Positions 13,916 through 14,183 of a stretch of 14,183 nt of DNA are shown here, piece after piece (within the stretch, counting starts at the first letter, position 1; each line of letters starts with the position of its first letter). The notes under the pieces are model-generated. The model had not been told where the DNA came from, made no database searches, and saw only the letters and a list, made by a program, of their open reading frames with translations. The DNA is from an uncultured Rikenellaceae bacterium. GTDB taxonomy: Bacteria > Bacteroidota > Bacteroidia > Bacteroidales > Rikenellaceae. The translations under genes and the position numbers were made by a program. The stretch covers positions 1-14,183 of the forward strand of contig CAJURV010000053.1 in the NCBI GenBank assembly GCA_910588925.1, read 5' to 3'.

Positions 13916-14183
13916 GTCGATTTTTATATCGAGTGGTTAGAGCGGTCTTAGCGGGGCTTGCCGGGCATCACAAGGGACGGAGCCTGCGGGGGACCGCGCC
14001 TCGCGGCGGGCGGAGAGAGTAGATGAATGTGCAAGAAGCAGTAAATACTATAAAATCAACCGTGTAAGCAGGCCTCCGTTGGGGGAAATTTATGCCCACC
14101 GCGAGGTGCGGCCCGCTCATCCCTCGTGCCTCGGGATTTAACGGCGGAATTGTGTTTGATTGCCCTCGCTTCGCTCGGGCTTT
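13916..14183 (+). repeat. Right copy of the long non-coding inverted-repeat element
   Basis: This is the inverted counterpart of 22-286. The inner arm (about 13916-13997) contains GGTTAGAGCGGT and GGAGCCTGCGGGGGACCGC, matching the left copy around 275-209. The core (13998-14068, 71 nt) is dissimilar to the left core. The outer arm (14069-14183) matches 137-22 with about six differences and runs to the last base of the window, so this copy may continue outside. An 18-nt hairpin motif CCGCGCCTCGCGGCGGGC lies at 13994-14011, and an inverted near-copy lies at 14111-14094. No ORF of interest is present. Confidence 0.8.

Noticed and set aside
22..14183. Composite transposon or linear replicon bounded by terminal inverted repeats
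   Set aside because: No transposase, integrase or replication gene is present, and the interior consists of housekeeping genes. The repeats are imperfect and do not look like IS ends. A dispersed repeat family fits better.

Overview
The window looks like chromosomal DNA from a member of the Bacteroidota, most likely a gut-type Bacteroidales. The signs are a DUF4290 protein (a Bacteroidota-restricted family), promoters of the Bacteroidota form TTTG-N19/20-TAnnTTTG, a bS16 protein with a long Ala/Glu/Lys tail, a lipoprotein C10 (streptopain-type) protease, and near-absence of Shine-Dalgarno sites. GC content is near 50-55% and ATA codons for Ile are frequent. A Rikenellaceae/Alistipes-like source is possible but is only a guess. 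No plasmid, phage or transposase gene is visible; the genes are mostly housekeeping or envelope genes.

Layout, left to right. Positions 22-286 hold one copy of a non-coding repeat. A minus-strand NtrC-type response regulator (560-1759) follows, with its terminator at 487-535. Divergent from it is a DUF4290 protein (1928-2581), which converges on a small predicted lipoprotein (2595-3023, minus). nadB (L-aspartate oxidase, 3234-4814, minus) ends in a hairpin that contains its stop codon. Between nadB and a TonB-dependent receptor (5091-7190, plus) lies a tandem repeat of about 90 bp whose units each carry a complete Bacteroidota promoter. A bidirectional terminator (7191-7227) separates the receptor from a minus-strand pair: a C10 cysteine protease (7952-9397) and, 7 bp downstream, a small outer-membrane beta-barrel protein (7243-7944). 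A divergent intergenic region of about 400 bp precedes ppiD, a membrane-anchored SurA/PpiD-type foldase (9799-11871, plus). A shared terminator (11890-11923) separates ppiD from the minus-strand operon rpsP-rimM-coaD (13607 to 11998), which has a well-formed promoter at 13697-13727. Positions 13916-14183 hold a second copy of the left-end repeat in inverted orientation.

How the genes fit together. There is no single pathway. Envelope biogenesis and nutrient uptake are represented by ppiD, the TonB receptor, the barrel protein and the lipoproteins. Cofactor synthesis is represented by nadB (NAD) and coaD (CoA), ribosome assembly by rpsP and rimM, and regulation by a sigma54-type activator lacking its usual DNA-binding domain.

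Most interesting points. (1) The inverted repeat pair at the two ends has conserved arms of about 80 and 115 bp around a dissimilar core of equal length (71 nt), and an 18-nt hairpin motif whose only differences between copies are a compensating pair. (2) The TonB receptor has duplicated promoters inside a tandem repeat. (3) The C10 protease has a sharp GC drop at the propeptide/catalytic-domain boundary, and the low-GC stretch runs on through the downstream barrel gene, as if the catalytic domain plus neighbour were replaced as a cassette. I did not find convincing evidence of a wholly new defence or mobile system.
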